Source of the DNA: Apoda limacodes
Lineage: Eukaryota; Arthropoda; Insecta; Lepidoptera; Limacodidae
Length of the DNA stretch: 64,000 bases
Direction of reading: 5' to 3'
NCBI GenBank assembly: GCA_946406115.1
Contig: OX291540.1
Coordinates: 9,420,563-9,484,562, forward strand
The translations under genes and the position numbers were made by a program. Shown here one piece after another: positions 1 to 14,400 of this stretch. The notes under the pieces are model-generated. The model was given only the letters and a program-made list of their open reading frames with translations. It had not been told where the DNA came from and ran no database searches. Positions within the stretch are counted from its first letter, which is position 1. Each line of letters begins with the position of its first letter.

Positions 1-2408
1 TTGATGAGTAACAAACTTATAAACTTGCATAATTATAAAAGTAGGAAATAGGGATTGAATTTAATGAGTCTTATTAAACCTAATCTATCAATAGGGTTTT
101 ACTATATCTATATTATTTACGTACCATTGTCTTATTGAAAAGTTGAACAATCTGACGCATGAAATGTAAGCCCAAGGTCTGCATTGTATTCAACTCTTCA
201 TACGTACAGCACAACGCCAACAGCTGTTCAAGCAAGTTGCTAACAACACAAAGTCGCTTAAGCAGCCTTATAAATTTATAGCAAATTGTTTCAACCTCTG
301 TAGAAGCACAATTTTTGGACTTAATAAGCAGACTTATTAGTTATAAATACGGAAAATGTTTATAAAGAGCACCCTTATATTATACAAAAGCGTTAACCAA
401 ATCAATCTTGAATATTATGCCACATTTTTATTACACCACCCAAAGCATACTGATTGATGTTGAGTGGTCATCGTCTTCTATGGACGCATGCACCACAAGC
501 TGCAGAACATCGTACTGTATGTAATTCCTAGGGAAATTTGAATGGTTACCGCTGATTCAGCTACAATAATTGCTTCAACTAAAACTGCAACTGCACCTTG
601 CACGTCTCAGTTGGTACCGAAGTCGATCAAATATAATCCAAGAGCACTGCAGCTGTACAATAACCACCTGCAAATAATTAATTTGATAAGATTATTAATT
701 GTTAGACAGAAAGTGCTTTACTAGCGCTCACCCTCGTTGGGGGCTCTTCGCTTCAGATAACACGACCATGTGAATTAATTTAATATTTTACGAATGGCAG
801 TGTTGAAACTGAAAGTCTTACCGAATGTGTGTAGCAATATAAACTGTAATAATTGTTTTTGTTTATATCATGGTAGACTAGTTTTCATATTTGTGTTTAT
901 GAATACATGTTATATTTTTGTTTAAAATCCTGGATATTACACGCAGCGCCATCTGGTCCTAAACTAAGTAAGTCTTGTATTATATTTTATTATTGTATAT
1001 GTATTATAAAATTGTGTCCGTTTTTACAACAAAATCCCTGCAGAAGTTTGTAAACTGAATTTAAAAAAGTTTAAAATTTTTGTTAAACAGTAACTCGTCA
1101 AAAAAGCTTGCTATTCAATTAAAGATAAATTATTTTATAGATAAAACGCATGGGAATGGGAACTTAAATGTTGTTATCATAGTACTTCAATTTGGAAATT
1201 TACCAATCGTTATATAATTAAAATTGAAAAGAGCGACAGCTGGAGAGTTTCTTTCGCCGTTTCTTCTCCCCAGAACGCTATCTTGATTCCGAAACGGTAG
1301 TAGTTTATGAATTCCTTGCATATTACCTTTTATATTACCATTATATATATATTTAACTTTTTCACAATATGGCGTTTGGCTATCGCCATATTGAATTTTG
1401 ATTTCTGTCATATTAAGAAAAGATTAAGACGAATCGATTGACGTAAGAATTATCAAAATCGATCCATGCATTGGGTCCTGAGAGCGCCGCGCCACAAAGG
1501 AAAAAACCTTTACCTTTTTATCAACTTCCACCTATTAAGAATTAGTACCTTGGCGACTTTTTAAAATATTAATTTTTAAATTTTTTTTCAAAATTAGCAT
1601 ATTTTAAAGAAACACTAATGTAGGTAAACTTAAAAAGCTAGACCATATCTAAATTCAAGATGCCATCCAAATAGAGCCGTTTCTGAGATACGCAAATATA
1701 TAGACATTTATATGTACAAGAATCGCTCGTTTAAATATACATACATATAGATTAAGTACAGATTATTCGCTATTTTTGTTCAGTTCACACACAGGAAGTT
1801 GGCCGGTAGGTATATTAATACTGGTATCATAATTACGATAAAATGCGAAACTTTACTGTATAATATATGAGTACATTTCAATTTAAATATTTACTACAGC
1901 TACTTCCTAACTGCAGAACAAAATCGAACATTTTATAGAATATACATATTCAACAAATAACCAGAAATTCTAGTTAGGTTCTTGTATAAAAGAATAAAAG
2001 CAATTGAAATTACAAAGTCTAACCACATCGCGTTTCGGCTCGAAGGACTTATCTTGACAAGTACTAGGCTTAGACGAACTATTCAATTAAACAAGATAGT
2101 CCGTTGTATTTGTCTTGACAAGTACTACAGTCCTAGCTGGATCTAGGGTATGTTGATGTAGCTAGGACAACATAGTACGGCCGTTGTCTCAGGTTTTGTT
2201 TGATTTTTCTGTTATGAACAGTGTTTCAATGGAAAGATATATAACTTTTGGACTTTTTTCCTGTGTAGGCTACAGTAAAACAAGGTTTTGGTACTGATCA
2301 GCTTTATAGTTGTGTATACCAAGAAAAAAATGGAAAATGAGTAATGTAATAAATTACAACTCTACCAATTCTATGACTGATTCTTAATTACCTTTTTCAT
2401 TTTTTCAG
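1..2408. other. Sequence upstream of the first visible Fim exon
   Basis: Probably Fim intron 1 or upstream sequence. I looked for an exon with a start codon and a phase-0 donor ahead of EF-hand 1 and found none convincing. It is AT-rich and holds a LINE 3' fragment at 1013-1303. Confidence 0.5.
1013..1303 (+). mobile_element. LINE (jockey-like) 3'-end fragment
   Basis: Nearly identical to 28425-28712. The conceptual translation in broken frames resembles the region just after the reverse transcriptase of jockey-like LINEs ([17 protein letters not shown], then AYYSIKD-like residues). It is truncated at both ends and non-coding here. Confidence 0.7.
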
Positions 2409-2495
2409 TTGGATACGAGCAGCAATGGCTTCATCGACCTCGCAGAACTCAAGGACGCTCTTGACAGTGTTGGATACAAAATACCTCATTGGAAG
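2409..2495 (+). CDS. Fim: Fim exon: EF-hand 1
   Basis: Acceptor tttttcag and donor GTATTT bound 29 codons in phase 0. The EF-hand loop [12 protein letters not shown] keeps acidic or polar ligands at positions 1, 3, 5, 9 and 12 and the central glycine, so calcium binding looks intact. The upstream part of the helix and the start codon are not on this exon. Confidence 0.92.
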
Positions 2496-5400
2496 GTATT
2501 TAATGTATTTTTATCATTACTATTCGAAAAAGTACATTTAATACGCCGGGTATCTAACATACATACATACACACCTGTTCTAAAATCTACGCGATCAGAT
2601 TGGGACCTGAGCCTTTGCCGCTGTCCAGTTTTAAATAAATTTGATGCTCTCAAGGTCATTGTCACGTGCGTTCCTTAAATGTGACTGGAATTGTAATTAT
2701 CTTTTGTATTAATGACTAAACAACACACCCACCTACCCTCCATACCTACTGTTCAGTCACTTGGGATCATTGCTTAAATGAAAAATAACAGGCCTAATGT
2801 TCCCTGTTCGGGTTCGTTCGGGAAGAGCGAGGAAACACTCTCTTAGGTTTTTTAGCCAACCGAGCCCTATTACTAAGTCTATGCTGTCTGTGTCTCCGAC
2901 CATAAAAGGGCCCTATCTTTAAGACCGAAATAGGTAGAAGCGTAAAATTTTTACTGAATATGTCTTAAAATGGCGAACCAATAAATAGTAAAAAGTAAAG
3001 ATTTAAGAGGGGTTCCCGTACAAGAAATAATTTTTCGTTGTTTTTGCTCTATCGTAAAAACAGTAATACATTCAAAGTTCAAATTGAGCTTGAATTGAAT
3101 TGAGTGAGAAAATACAATAGCCCTTAAAGTTGCCTGTAACCAAAGCCAAAAAGTTAGTTGTACAACTTCGCTATAAATCTCTGGAGTCGTAAGGGTGCCG
3201 GAAACGAAAACCGAAGTTGATCCAGCTAGTAAAATAGAGACGGACTTGCATGCATTCCAGCAAATCATATTTTCGGGGCGGCCTTTGACGAGTCCTCTAG
3301 CTTAGCACTTTTTATCATTAATGTAATATAAAAAGCAAAAATGTAATATTTGCGGCAACACCATCCCACTAAAAGTGCGAAGGAGACTTGCGATAAATGT
3401 AAATTTAATGTCTATATATTATATTAGGTATATTTATGTTTGTTAGTGAAGGTATCTGTCGTCACGCCGCTCTTAAGGCCTTGAAGAAAGATAAAATAAA
3501 ATTGTAGGTGGTCTCTGGTCACGACAACCATAAGTACGCGTGTGTTTTACTGATTTTACAGCAATAACATGCACACAATTCGAGCCATCGAGCACGTTTG
3601 ATTGATAAACTATGCAAGAAATATTCCTGTACAGATTGTGTTTTTATGGAAGACTTTAACGTTCAGAAATTTGTTCTCGATTTATGGACTTCCAAAATAG
3701 CATTAGAATTCTTGGTGTCAACATCTCTAGTGACGTTCAGAGATCACTTACTATATATATAAGGTCAAGCTGCCATCCTATACTTCACAAAAATTATGAG
3801 ATATGTTTCAGTGCGTTGATACAAATGGGGGCAGTTAAATCATAAAGCATTGGGTTAAATAAGATAAAATTAGTCTACGAGAAATACCCAAGGCATTTAT
3901 TCAATGACATTATGACGAATTTCCTTAATATCTAGACGGGTGGAGATACAGGCATTCACATGATATGATTTTTAGGTGCGCTGCATGATTGAGGAGTACT
4001 TTGACAACGGATCGCGGCATGGGCGCGGAGTGAATGGCAGCCTCAACGGCGATGCTCGCAAGAACGGCATCTCCCTACCAGAGTTCGAAGAGATATGCGC
4101 TAACCTTAAAGCTCAACAGGTAAAGTTTTCTATACTTGACTAAAACTTTGTTCTTCCGAGGATGTGCTTTCTAATATTACGGATTTTTTTGTGACGTTAT
4201 TTATGGGCGACCCCTATATTTGTATCAAATAATATTTTTGATTTTATTTCTTTGATCTTTAGCAATGCGATGGTGTTCAGTAACGATTTATGCGTGATTC
4301 AAAGTTTTCAAAATTAGTTCTTTTTGCGATTTCTATATCTTTTATATGTTTATCTATTTGTTTTATATTTCTTTATGTTAATATGACAATTATTATTTTC
4401 TCGACTTTTGTCTTTATGATCAAAATTAAGAGTTGTAATATTTATAATTTAAGTGTTCCCATATCTTAAGTCGCAGCTGAAACTTGGCAGGTTAATTCCT
4501 GATCACTAAGCGGTGTAGACAGACTTTGAAAGGGAATATTACAACAGCAAGGGATTACGGGGGCTAAAAGGTGGCTAAAATTTTACCGGCATGAACTTTT
4601 GTATTAAGTAAAGACTTAATTTATTCCGTCTGGTATTCGGGTTACGAATGAAACAAGAACAGAAAAAAAAAATATCTATCCCGACTTTAAGGCGGACGAA
4701 GTTGCGGGCAACAACTACTTGATGATAAATGCTTTTGATGTGCGATTTTCTGCTCTTTATTTTTTGTGCTGTCTCAACTTCTATGATGGTTATTTTGCGA
4801 GTTTTGCTTTTATATCATAATACTGGCATATTGAATAAAGTAATATTTATGTATTTTACTTATATAGGTTTTCTGAATATTTCATTTAATTTTATTCAGC
4901 ACACATGCAAATAAAGCGAAAGTTAACATGGGAATATTTTGGCAACTTTAGTAATTTTCTTTCATAAAAGCAAGCGACTGTCTTTAATATTTAAAGGCTA
5001 GGTTCCTAAATACTTGGGACAACACGTACGCAATACGCGCATGCTTATAACTGTCAAGCAGAGTCTTAAATGTGTAGTTGTGTGCAGTCAAAACACAATG
5101 TATAGTGTACGAATGTATAATAATTTGTCAAAAAACCTTTGCAATATATATTTCTTTGTGTACTTAGGGTTAAAGAGTTCTTTATTCTCATAAGTATTAC
5201 AATAATTCACTTAAATGAGAATAATTACAACAAGTTCAATTAAAATAATGAGGCGATACGCAGTACATGACAGCAAAGTATAAAGTAAAAATATTGTAGG
5301 TATAATACAATAAGTGAAAATGCATTCGGTTAAAAAAAAGAAACTTGTAGATAACAGCAGCTGCACTAGGAGTTACGTGATTAAACGCCGTGTGGATGCG

Positions 5401-8400
5401 GCATAGGAGACATTAGTACTTCAATGTATTTACTGGATAAACACTAAACATAAAGTTGCTACGATTATAAATTGTAACCAATTGATAACCTAAATAGGCG
5501 CAGGGAACCAATCAAAACGTTCACATTAGGACAGGAGTCAACTTATTTAAACTCAATATATATACACTAATGGGTTAACAATGCTTACTCATATTTGTCG
5601 AGTGATTAGGTTAACTTTGTCATAAGTCAACAATAGTAATTGTTCTAAAGACTGTAAATAGGTCGATTAAGACTACGTAAGGGCCATTAAAGATATTTAT
5701 AAAGCGTACGAAGATTATTATTATTGTTTTGTTTTGTTTGTTATTAAAAGTCTTTTGAGCTTGTTTCTATCAAAGTTTTTATATTGCATAAATTACAGCG
5801 ATTTTATAATTGCGAATGATATACTATGTTCTAGAAAACATAATACTTACCTTACATTTTGTCCAACTTTGTACCTGTTATCCTCTCCGTAAGAGAAGTG
5901 CTTATTGTTAGTGGGTTACAGAGCAATGTTTAAAATAGCCAGCGAAATTTTAGACCCACATGATATTGCATTATAGGTTTAGTCATCTTTTTGTCGCATA
6001 GCGCACTTTTCTGGTGTAGAAGCGTGTGACCCCCCATATATGTAGATGTATTAGTATAGAGGACGGATACATCCTACCCTTGCATCTGTTACTTTTACTT
6101 TGTCTGCTCAAGTACATAATTTTCAATCCTCGTTTAGAAACCTTTCAAAACATACGAGTTAAAAAATATCTGCTATTTGGCCAACTATTACTTATTCAGC
6201 AACTTAGCTTAAAAATACAAATTTAATTTTATCGAAAAACGCAGATACATAAAACTAAATTTCCTTATTGTCCAATCCTGATTTACTTCTTATAGTTTTT
6301 TAAGAATTGGCAAAGAGGATACATTATTGTAACCAATTATTGCTCTAAAGTGGGAGATTTTTGTCTCATGGAAAATATACGCAGTCTAGCGGCGATGGGC
6401 TAACCACCTGTCATGCGGGACTGCAGTGGTTTGGACTAAGAGGATCTTCCCCACATTATCATGTGGGTGTGTATTTCACTAGGGATTAAACCGTGATGTT
6501 ATCACACATATACTAATATAATTCGAGTTTTAATTTTCTGACCTTCAGGAATGCATGTCGTCATGGTATTTTTTCACTTTCTGGTCAAAATACTAAATTG
6601 ACTTACGTTGGAGATGGGAGACCTATCTGTTCATGTGTCGCTCGCTGTTAAATGTAAATAATTAAAAGAAATTGATGCTTGATTCAAATGAAACCTAATA
6701 AATATGACATTGATCTGTTCATGTTTGGATTGTTTAGATATATTGAACTGTTAAGGAGTATATGACACGTATTGTTTTGCGATGACGTGACGACGAGTTT
6801 TTTCAAGGACAAATTGTTATAATTTTTATATTTTTTTTGGCGAATTGCCATCGCATACCATTTTTCCAGTATGATTTCATGAATATGTTTTTCGTCACCA
6901 AATACTTCAGCAAATATAAGAGGTATTTATATGAAGATCGAACCCTGTTTTCCAGGATTTTTGTCGTTAAAATGGAGGGCTTGTATTTCGTGCAAATGCA
7001 AAGTTTAAAATAAGTTTGTGTATACGTGTAAATTGTTTCCAGGTTTCCAGCACATTCAAACAAGCTGTCAGTAAAAAAGAAAACTTAGAGCACCTGGGTG
7101 GGATGAGTGAAGCTTCCAGTGACGGTGAGTTAAAGCTAATAATAATAATAACATACTTCATTGCACACAAAAAAACAAGTTATTTCTTAAATAATAAACA
7201 TAACATACAAAAGTACAATATGCGGTCTTATCACTAAAAAGTGTATGGTTTGGCATATTATCTAAAAAATTTATGAGCTTATAATCAGGCACAAGAGACT
7301 CAATATTTGTATCAAACTTCTTTGGTAAAATTTGTAATAATCTTAAGAATATGTAAAAATCAAGTGTGGAACAGAATTCATACAGTCCAATAGAGGTCAG
7401 TAGCAGACATGGTAGACTTTTATTTAATTATGTTAAGATAATATAATACGATTTTCAGTTTTTTTAAGTGAAAACTTATTTAGCGGCGTTGTGCACTTTT
7501 TTTAGTATGGATAAAAAATTATAAACTTGCGTCAGGCTGATCGAAAATTCCTAAGACGGAAACCATAATGCCACGCCATAAAAATTCGCAAGACGGAAAT
7601 CATAATGCTGCGCCATAATAGGATGATTGGCAAAATAAAAAGATTGATTTTGAAGTGAAAACTTCTTTAGCGGCGTTGTGCACTTTTTTGTGATGGGTAA
7701 AAACTGTTAAACTAGGACGAATAAAAAGTAAGAGGAAATTGGGTTGGTGAAAAGATGAAAGTGCTGATTACACATGTTAAAATGTTGTATGTTTTCACTT
7801 CTGCCGGCACTTCCGGAGTACAACCCGTTTTTCGGATTTGCAGTTATTTCATATATTATATATCCTCCATTAACATTTAAAACTTTTTAAAAGAATCAAA
7901 CCATCATACCCTATTTCAGGTACAACCCATTCAGTCAGACTGGAGGAGCAGATGGCGTTCTCTGGTTGGATCAACAGCAATTTGGAGCACGACCCAGACT
8001 TGAAGCATCTTCTGCCTATCGACCCAGAAGGCAAGCAGCTGTATGAAAAGCTGAAGGACGGACTTATCTTGTGGTAAGAAAACTAAAGAACGTAAAGGAT
8101 TACATATTTTAAATGTGTAAATATTGTGATTCGATCACATAACTATGTCGGTGACCCCATGGCACAGTACGATACTAACGTAGCATCGATATAGCAAATT
8201 CTAAGATCTCAAATTTAAAAATCGTGCAAATTAAACACTTTATTTTACAAAAAATGTGTTGGTTTTGTAGATCAAAAATACTGCCATAAATCTTTACTAC
8301 ACTTACATAAACTTTAGAAACTTTGCAGTATTAAAAAAAAGACTTGGCGAGCTTTCTTAATGCTGTCCTACCAAAAAGGCTCCTCTTAATGGCCTTCCTT

Positions 8401-11400
8401 TAACTATTGGTTGTCCGGGTTAAGCATATTCTTAAACAACTTCAGTGAGAGTTCCATCGACAGTAATATTAGGTACTGCTAGGAGACATTAAGCAACTTT
8501 TGCAAGCGATTCCGCCACGACAACAATATGTTAAATTTTTACATAAAATCTGGAACAGTTTTGAACTATTATTTATAAGTATTAATGTATTAATGTATCT
8601 ATTATATTTAAGTATTAATGTATTAGTACACTAGTCGTTGTACAAATTGGCTATGCTGTAAGCTCCAATAATGTAATTAATTGAATAAATAAATATAAAC
8701 GGAAATTCGTAAATGTGAGATGTACTCTCCTTAACATAAATATGCCTTGTACTTATAATCAACAATTCCTAAAGACATCTTCCGTTCATGAGCACTTTTG
8801 GGGGACATCACACCCCCTTGTTTCTCCCCTTTTTGTAGCTGGATACACACAATCGCCCACATATATATATGTATATATTGTCCACATATATATTGTCAGG
8901 AGAAGGTTCTTATGAAAAAAAAACGGTCAAGTGCTAGTCGGACTCGCGCACTAAGGCAAACTCGAAGACGGTTGGACCAACTCTGGTTATTTTTATTAGT
9001 GTTAGGGCAAGGTTTTTGTGAAAAAAAAACCGTCAAGTGCGAGTCGGACTCGCGCCCTAAGGAAAACTGAAGACGGCTGGACCAATTCGAGTATTTTTTT
9101 TGTTGTGTTTGTTAGTGTTAGGGCAAGGTTTTTATGGGAAAAAAAACGGTCAAGTGCGAGTCGGACTCGCGCACTAAGCAGAACTCGAAGATCACTGGAC
9201 CAATTCGGGTAATTTTTTTTGTTGTGTTTGTTAGGGCAAGGTTTTTATGAAAGAAAAAAAAACGGTCAAGTGGGAATCGGACTCGCGCACTAAGGGTAAA
9301 CCGATTTAAATAGAATTTTTGGTAAGTTGTTATGCACACGCCGGGGAAGGTTTCTGAGAAAGAAAAAAAGGGTCAAGGGCGAGTCGGACAAGGTCAAGTG
9401 CGAGTCGGACTCAAGGGTAAACCGATTGTAATGGGTGGCCGGGGAAGGTTTCTGAGAAAGAAAAAAAGGGTCAAGTGCGAGTCGGACAGGGTTAAGTGCG
9501 ACTGCAATAAGGGTTTAAATACAAATTAACTTGACATATTTAGGTATATAAACAATACATCTATATACATACATACATGCCGACTGGGAGCCTTACAAAG
9601 CGTATGGCGATTTAAGTTTTAGTTTATCGACAGAAGTAAACATGTCCGGGTTCCATACACTCCTAACGGATGGCGGTGTCTGTTAGTTTATCCTTATAAA
9701 TGTCCGGATTGGGTAAGTATCTAATAGAAATCCCCACGGGTGTAACCGTGGGTAATAGATAACCCTTGGTTGTAACAGTGTGCTTAGTGTGAGTTTTTGC
9801 GTATTCGTAAATCTACGCGTTCGCGTATTTATTAAAAGTCTTATGAGAAAAAATAGTCTCGAAACGCGTCCGCTAGAGGCGCTCCTTCATTTCCATTCCC
9901 ATTAAAACTCACACTAGGCACACGGATGGTGCTAGACTAACAGACTAGACTTCGACATCATCGCTCCCATGACGCCCACCTACTTTCCCCATAACGCTCG
10001 CCTCAGCCCTGACGTGCTCGACATAGCACTTCTAAAGAATGTAAGGCTAAGCTTTCGTTCTATAGAGGTGCTTGACGAACTTGACTCGGACCACGGCCCT
10101 GTCCTCCTCCGATTAGGTTCCCCATCGGAAACTCCTCCCGACACTAGAACCGTGACGGACTGGGATAAATTTGGGCAATTAGTCGATAACCCGAGCTCGA
10201 CACATCTAGATTGCGTTTCCAATTATATTTCTTCCGCGGACGATATAAACGTAGCTATTGACTCACTCACTTAAAGCCACCTGACCACCACCGTTGGTGA
10301 GTGCTCAAAACAAGTGCCGCTTGGTGACTACCACCACCTAATCTTGCCTTAGCACATCAGGCAGCTAATGACTGAACTAATGGCTGTCGCTTCAACGACT
10401 TCCACCGCCGTGTAAGAACAGCTGTAGCTGAGCTTCGCGCCTACCGTTTCGGTGATGTTTTTCCTTCCCATCAAAATTAAAACCAGACACCTTCAACTCC
10501 CTCCCTCCGTTAACTCGTCCTAACAACGTTCCCGCGTTCGATGACGACGAAAATGCGGATTGCCTTGCATGTAGCCTCCAATACCAATGTGCCTTAAGCA
10601 CACAACCTTTCGATCCAAATCACGTGCGAGAGGTAGACGGTGAAGTAGAGCGCAGAACTTTTCTGCCCCACAGGATCCTCTACCCCCCGTCACAGTCGAC
10701 GAAGTCAAACAGGTCATCAAAGACCTACGCCTCCGTAAAGCCCCCAGCGCGGATGATATCTCTAACGATTTCCTAAAGCGCCTTACTCTTCCACTTCTCT
10801 GCTTTCTAGTAGCCATCTTCAACGCTGCTATCGAAAATTGCACCTTTCCTTCTCAATGGAAAGATGCAATTGTTATAGGCATCCGTAAGCCAGGGAAAGC
10901 TCGTACCGAGCTGTCCTCCTACCACGCTATAAGTTTACTAAACGGCCCTTGGTAAACTTTATGAACGCTTCCTCCTCACTCGCCCACGGAACGCTATAGT
11001 CTCCAGAGGCATCTTAATCGACGAGCAGTTCGGCTTCCGCGCCAAACATTCGTGCGTCCACCAAGTCCTCCGTATCACGGAACACATTCTCACTGGGTTC
11101 CAACCAGTATTAGGTAAGTCCCGTCACACGGGCGCTGTCTTCTTCGATGTAGCGAAAGGTTCGTCAAAGTCTGGCACAACAAAAATTTATTAATTTATTA
11201 ACTGTACTCATCATACGAGACTATTTGTCGAACCGCAGCTTTCGCTATAGAGTCGAAGGCATTCTCTCTTCCCCTCGTCCTATACAAGCAGGAGTCCCGC
11301 AAGGGTCAGTTCTCGCTCCTATCTTGTACCTTCTGTTCACAAACGACATCCCTAAAACGATAGGTACCCAATTAGCCCTCTTCGTGGACAATACCGCTAT

Positions 11401-14400
11401 TTACACCACCGATAGGCAAGTGAGTCGAATCACTAAGAGAAAATCAGCAATCACTGCCCTAGGCGAATGGTTTCGGAAATAGAGAATCGAAGTGAATCCC
11501 GACATGAACTCTGCCGTTCTCTTTACCACTGGCCTCCCTCCGAGACCATCTTCCCTCTCAGTTTGCGGCCGTTCCATTCCTTGGCATAACAAGGACAAAT
11601 ATCTAGGTGTGCAAGTACAGTAAGATGTCGCTTAATAAACTGACTCTTTACGTCACTTGCATCCGCCCCATTCTAGCATATGCTAGCGTCATCTATGCGT
11701 TGTCTAAACGCAACCTCCATAAACTCCAGACCCTCCAAAACCGCTTCTTTAGAGCGGCCTGCGGAGCCTCCTGGTACGTCCGGAATGCGGCCCTACACAG
11801 GGACTTCGAGATCCCCACGATTTCCCAGTATCTTAAAGACCTGGCAGTCCGCTTTTTCGAGCGTACACAAAATCACCCGAACCGATTAATTGTGCAATCC
11901 ACAACCTATTATCCCCCCGACCGACCTCGGCATGGTCGAAAAGCTATTGTTAGGTGGCCTCGGCACGTACTAACTTCCCAACTCGCAATAGCAACTGCTT
12001 AACGGGTAACTACCCTCCTGGCGCTGACTCACCTTCGGTTTCGAGGCTCACGTTGGTCGAAGGGAGGACCTCATGAGCGACAACCTAAGCCGGGGCTCCC
12101 CTCGCGGGGAGCCCTTGAGCGTTGGGCGCTATATGGAATGAAACTCCTTCAAAGTCTCGCCCCAAAAGCCCGGTGGAGCAGTAATGGCTGCATCAGCCAA
12201 CTGCATTGTCAGTTCAGAAAAAAAAAAGCCTAAGTTTCTCTCTAGCCGTTTGAAGTTTTCATGTTTTTGAAAGTCATTTGAAATTTGGTTTTTAAGCAAC
12301 TTTTTGTATGGTTTTTATAAAGAGATTATGAGACTAGATAATTATGCATGTTTTATTGCGTCAATTGTTCCTATTAAGCTTTTGATTGATTATGAAAGTA
12401 GACTTAAACTTTGATAACATTGTTAAAAAATGTGTTAATAAAAGCTGATTGATACAAACGTCGTATTAATTTCACAATTCAGTAAGTCGAATAACGAATT
12501 AAAGGCATTTAAGTCAAAATTATTTAATCTTTGAAATAGATATGCAACTGGTTACGGCTTTTATGCTTTATGAAATGTGTACTAGTCTTACCATCTCAGT
12601 ACATTTACCGCGTTACGAAAAAAAGAGTACCATTATTGTAAGCGCCACTATACCGTAAACTATCCACTTATGCCAAACTTTGAACATGGCAGTTGATAGA
12701 AATTTATAAGTTATAATTTAGATCCAAATTACAAGTATTTTTGTTCATAAATAAAGAAGTTATTTTTTTTTTTTCTCAAAATCGAAAAGCTTTTTGGCTC
12801 TGGTGAAAAGTTTGCATTTTGGCGTTTACAGCAGTTCCGCTTTTTGCCATCGATATTATCAAACATAGATCATGGTATCATAGACATCTACGTTTTACGA
12901 ACTGTAGTATTACATCTCGCTTCACCAGTTGACTATTTCGCAAAACTAAAACTAAATCTTAAAACTAAAATAGATAGAATATGATGTTACAAAAGTATGT
13001 CTGTATGTTAGTGAATGTTTTTGTATTGCAGGTTACACTGTATCTGTATGAGCATGCCTATGTAAATGTGAACAGTTGTCTAATGTGATGGTTCCCAAGT
13101 TCTTAAATCTATTTATATTATAGATGGAGTGAAATATTTAAAAATTCGAAATATAAATCACTCATTGATTTTCATATTACGACAATGGGTAGGTACTGGA
13201 AATGAGCTATTGCGAAAAGATCTGAGGTAGGTGTTAGTGATTATTAAGGCGTATATGTAGTTATTTCTCCTACCTAAAATATAATTTATAAAATTTTTAA
13301 GTTTATTATACTGGTTGGACCAAGAATGTTCGCAAATAGCAAAACATAATTTTTCAGAGGGAGGGGCGCACGGCAGGCGGAAAATTACGCGTCGCTTCAT
13401 GCAATTTTAGTCATGATGGAGCGATTCATGGGACAAGATTTTGTTATTGGTGTTAAACTATTTTAAAAAAAACAACGATTCCCATGTTACTGTGCGACTC
13501 CTATTTAGAACTGAAAATCGATTATGATGTTTAAGTGAATGTCCAAGTGGTAATCTATTTAAAGCTTGGGTCTGGATATTGGAGCAGGGAAAAGCCTCGC
13601 CTTAAACACCGAAGGTCACATCATTCACCTAAAGCGACAGTATGAGCTGCAATATCAGCAAAGTGCATGATTGGTCCGTATTTCTTAACTCAACTCAAAC
13701 AAATATGTGAAAATGTTGAGAGAGTTTTCGACGCCACAGTTACGTGAATTTTTAGGATATAATAGCAGAACCTGGATGCATCAAGTTGGAGCAACACGCC
13801 ATATGTTAAATGTGACTTTACCGGTAGTTAAAGAAATGTTTCCCAACAAATTGATATTTCCCATAGCCTCCGAGAAGCCCGGACCTTACACTTTGCGATT
13901 TTTTCTTGTGGGATTACCCCAAGAGTCAAGTTCACCTTAATACACCGACGACAATACCTCAATTAAAACAAAACATTCACGAGAAAATAGCCACGATCCC
14001 CCGCAGCATGTGTCAGCGAGTTTTCTAAAGTATTCGTATTCCATCGATTGCAATAATTCCAAATTATAAAAAAAATTACATTTGTAGTTTTATTTCTATT
14101 CATATTTCAAAAGTGCAAAAATTTATGGACAACCCTGTAGATTTAAGATTTAGTTTTAGTTTTGGGAAGTTTACAACTGTTGAAGCGTGATGTAATAACC
14201 GTTGCTACAGTTGTTTAAACGTAGATATCTATGATACCATGATCTATCTTTACTAATTTGACCTGATCATGACAGGAAATCGATTTAAAAAAAAATTATT
14301 GTTATATTTTTATTTAATAATAGTTAGCCCGGCAGACGTTGTTCTGCTGTTATACGCTAATCCGACTTACACTTGACAATTTTGAGGTAGGCTATGTCCT

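Noticed and set aside
2496..2678. Continuation of the EF-hand reading frame past 2495
   Set aside because: A proper donor ends the exon at 2495 and the continuation does not resemble fimbrin; it is intron read-through.
8715..9529. Several overlapping frames rich in [13 protein letters not shown] repeats
   Set aside because: They are translations of the tandem repeat array on both strands.
9980..10843. Open frames on the - strand within 9980-10843
   Set aside because: They are antisense shadows of the jockey-like LINE, which reads on the + strand.
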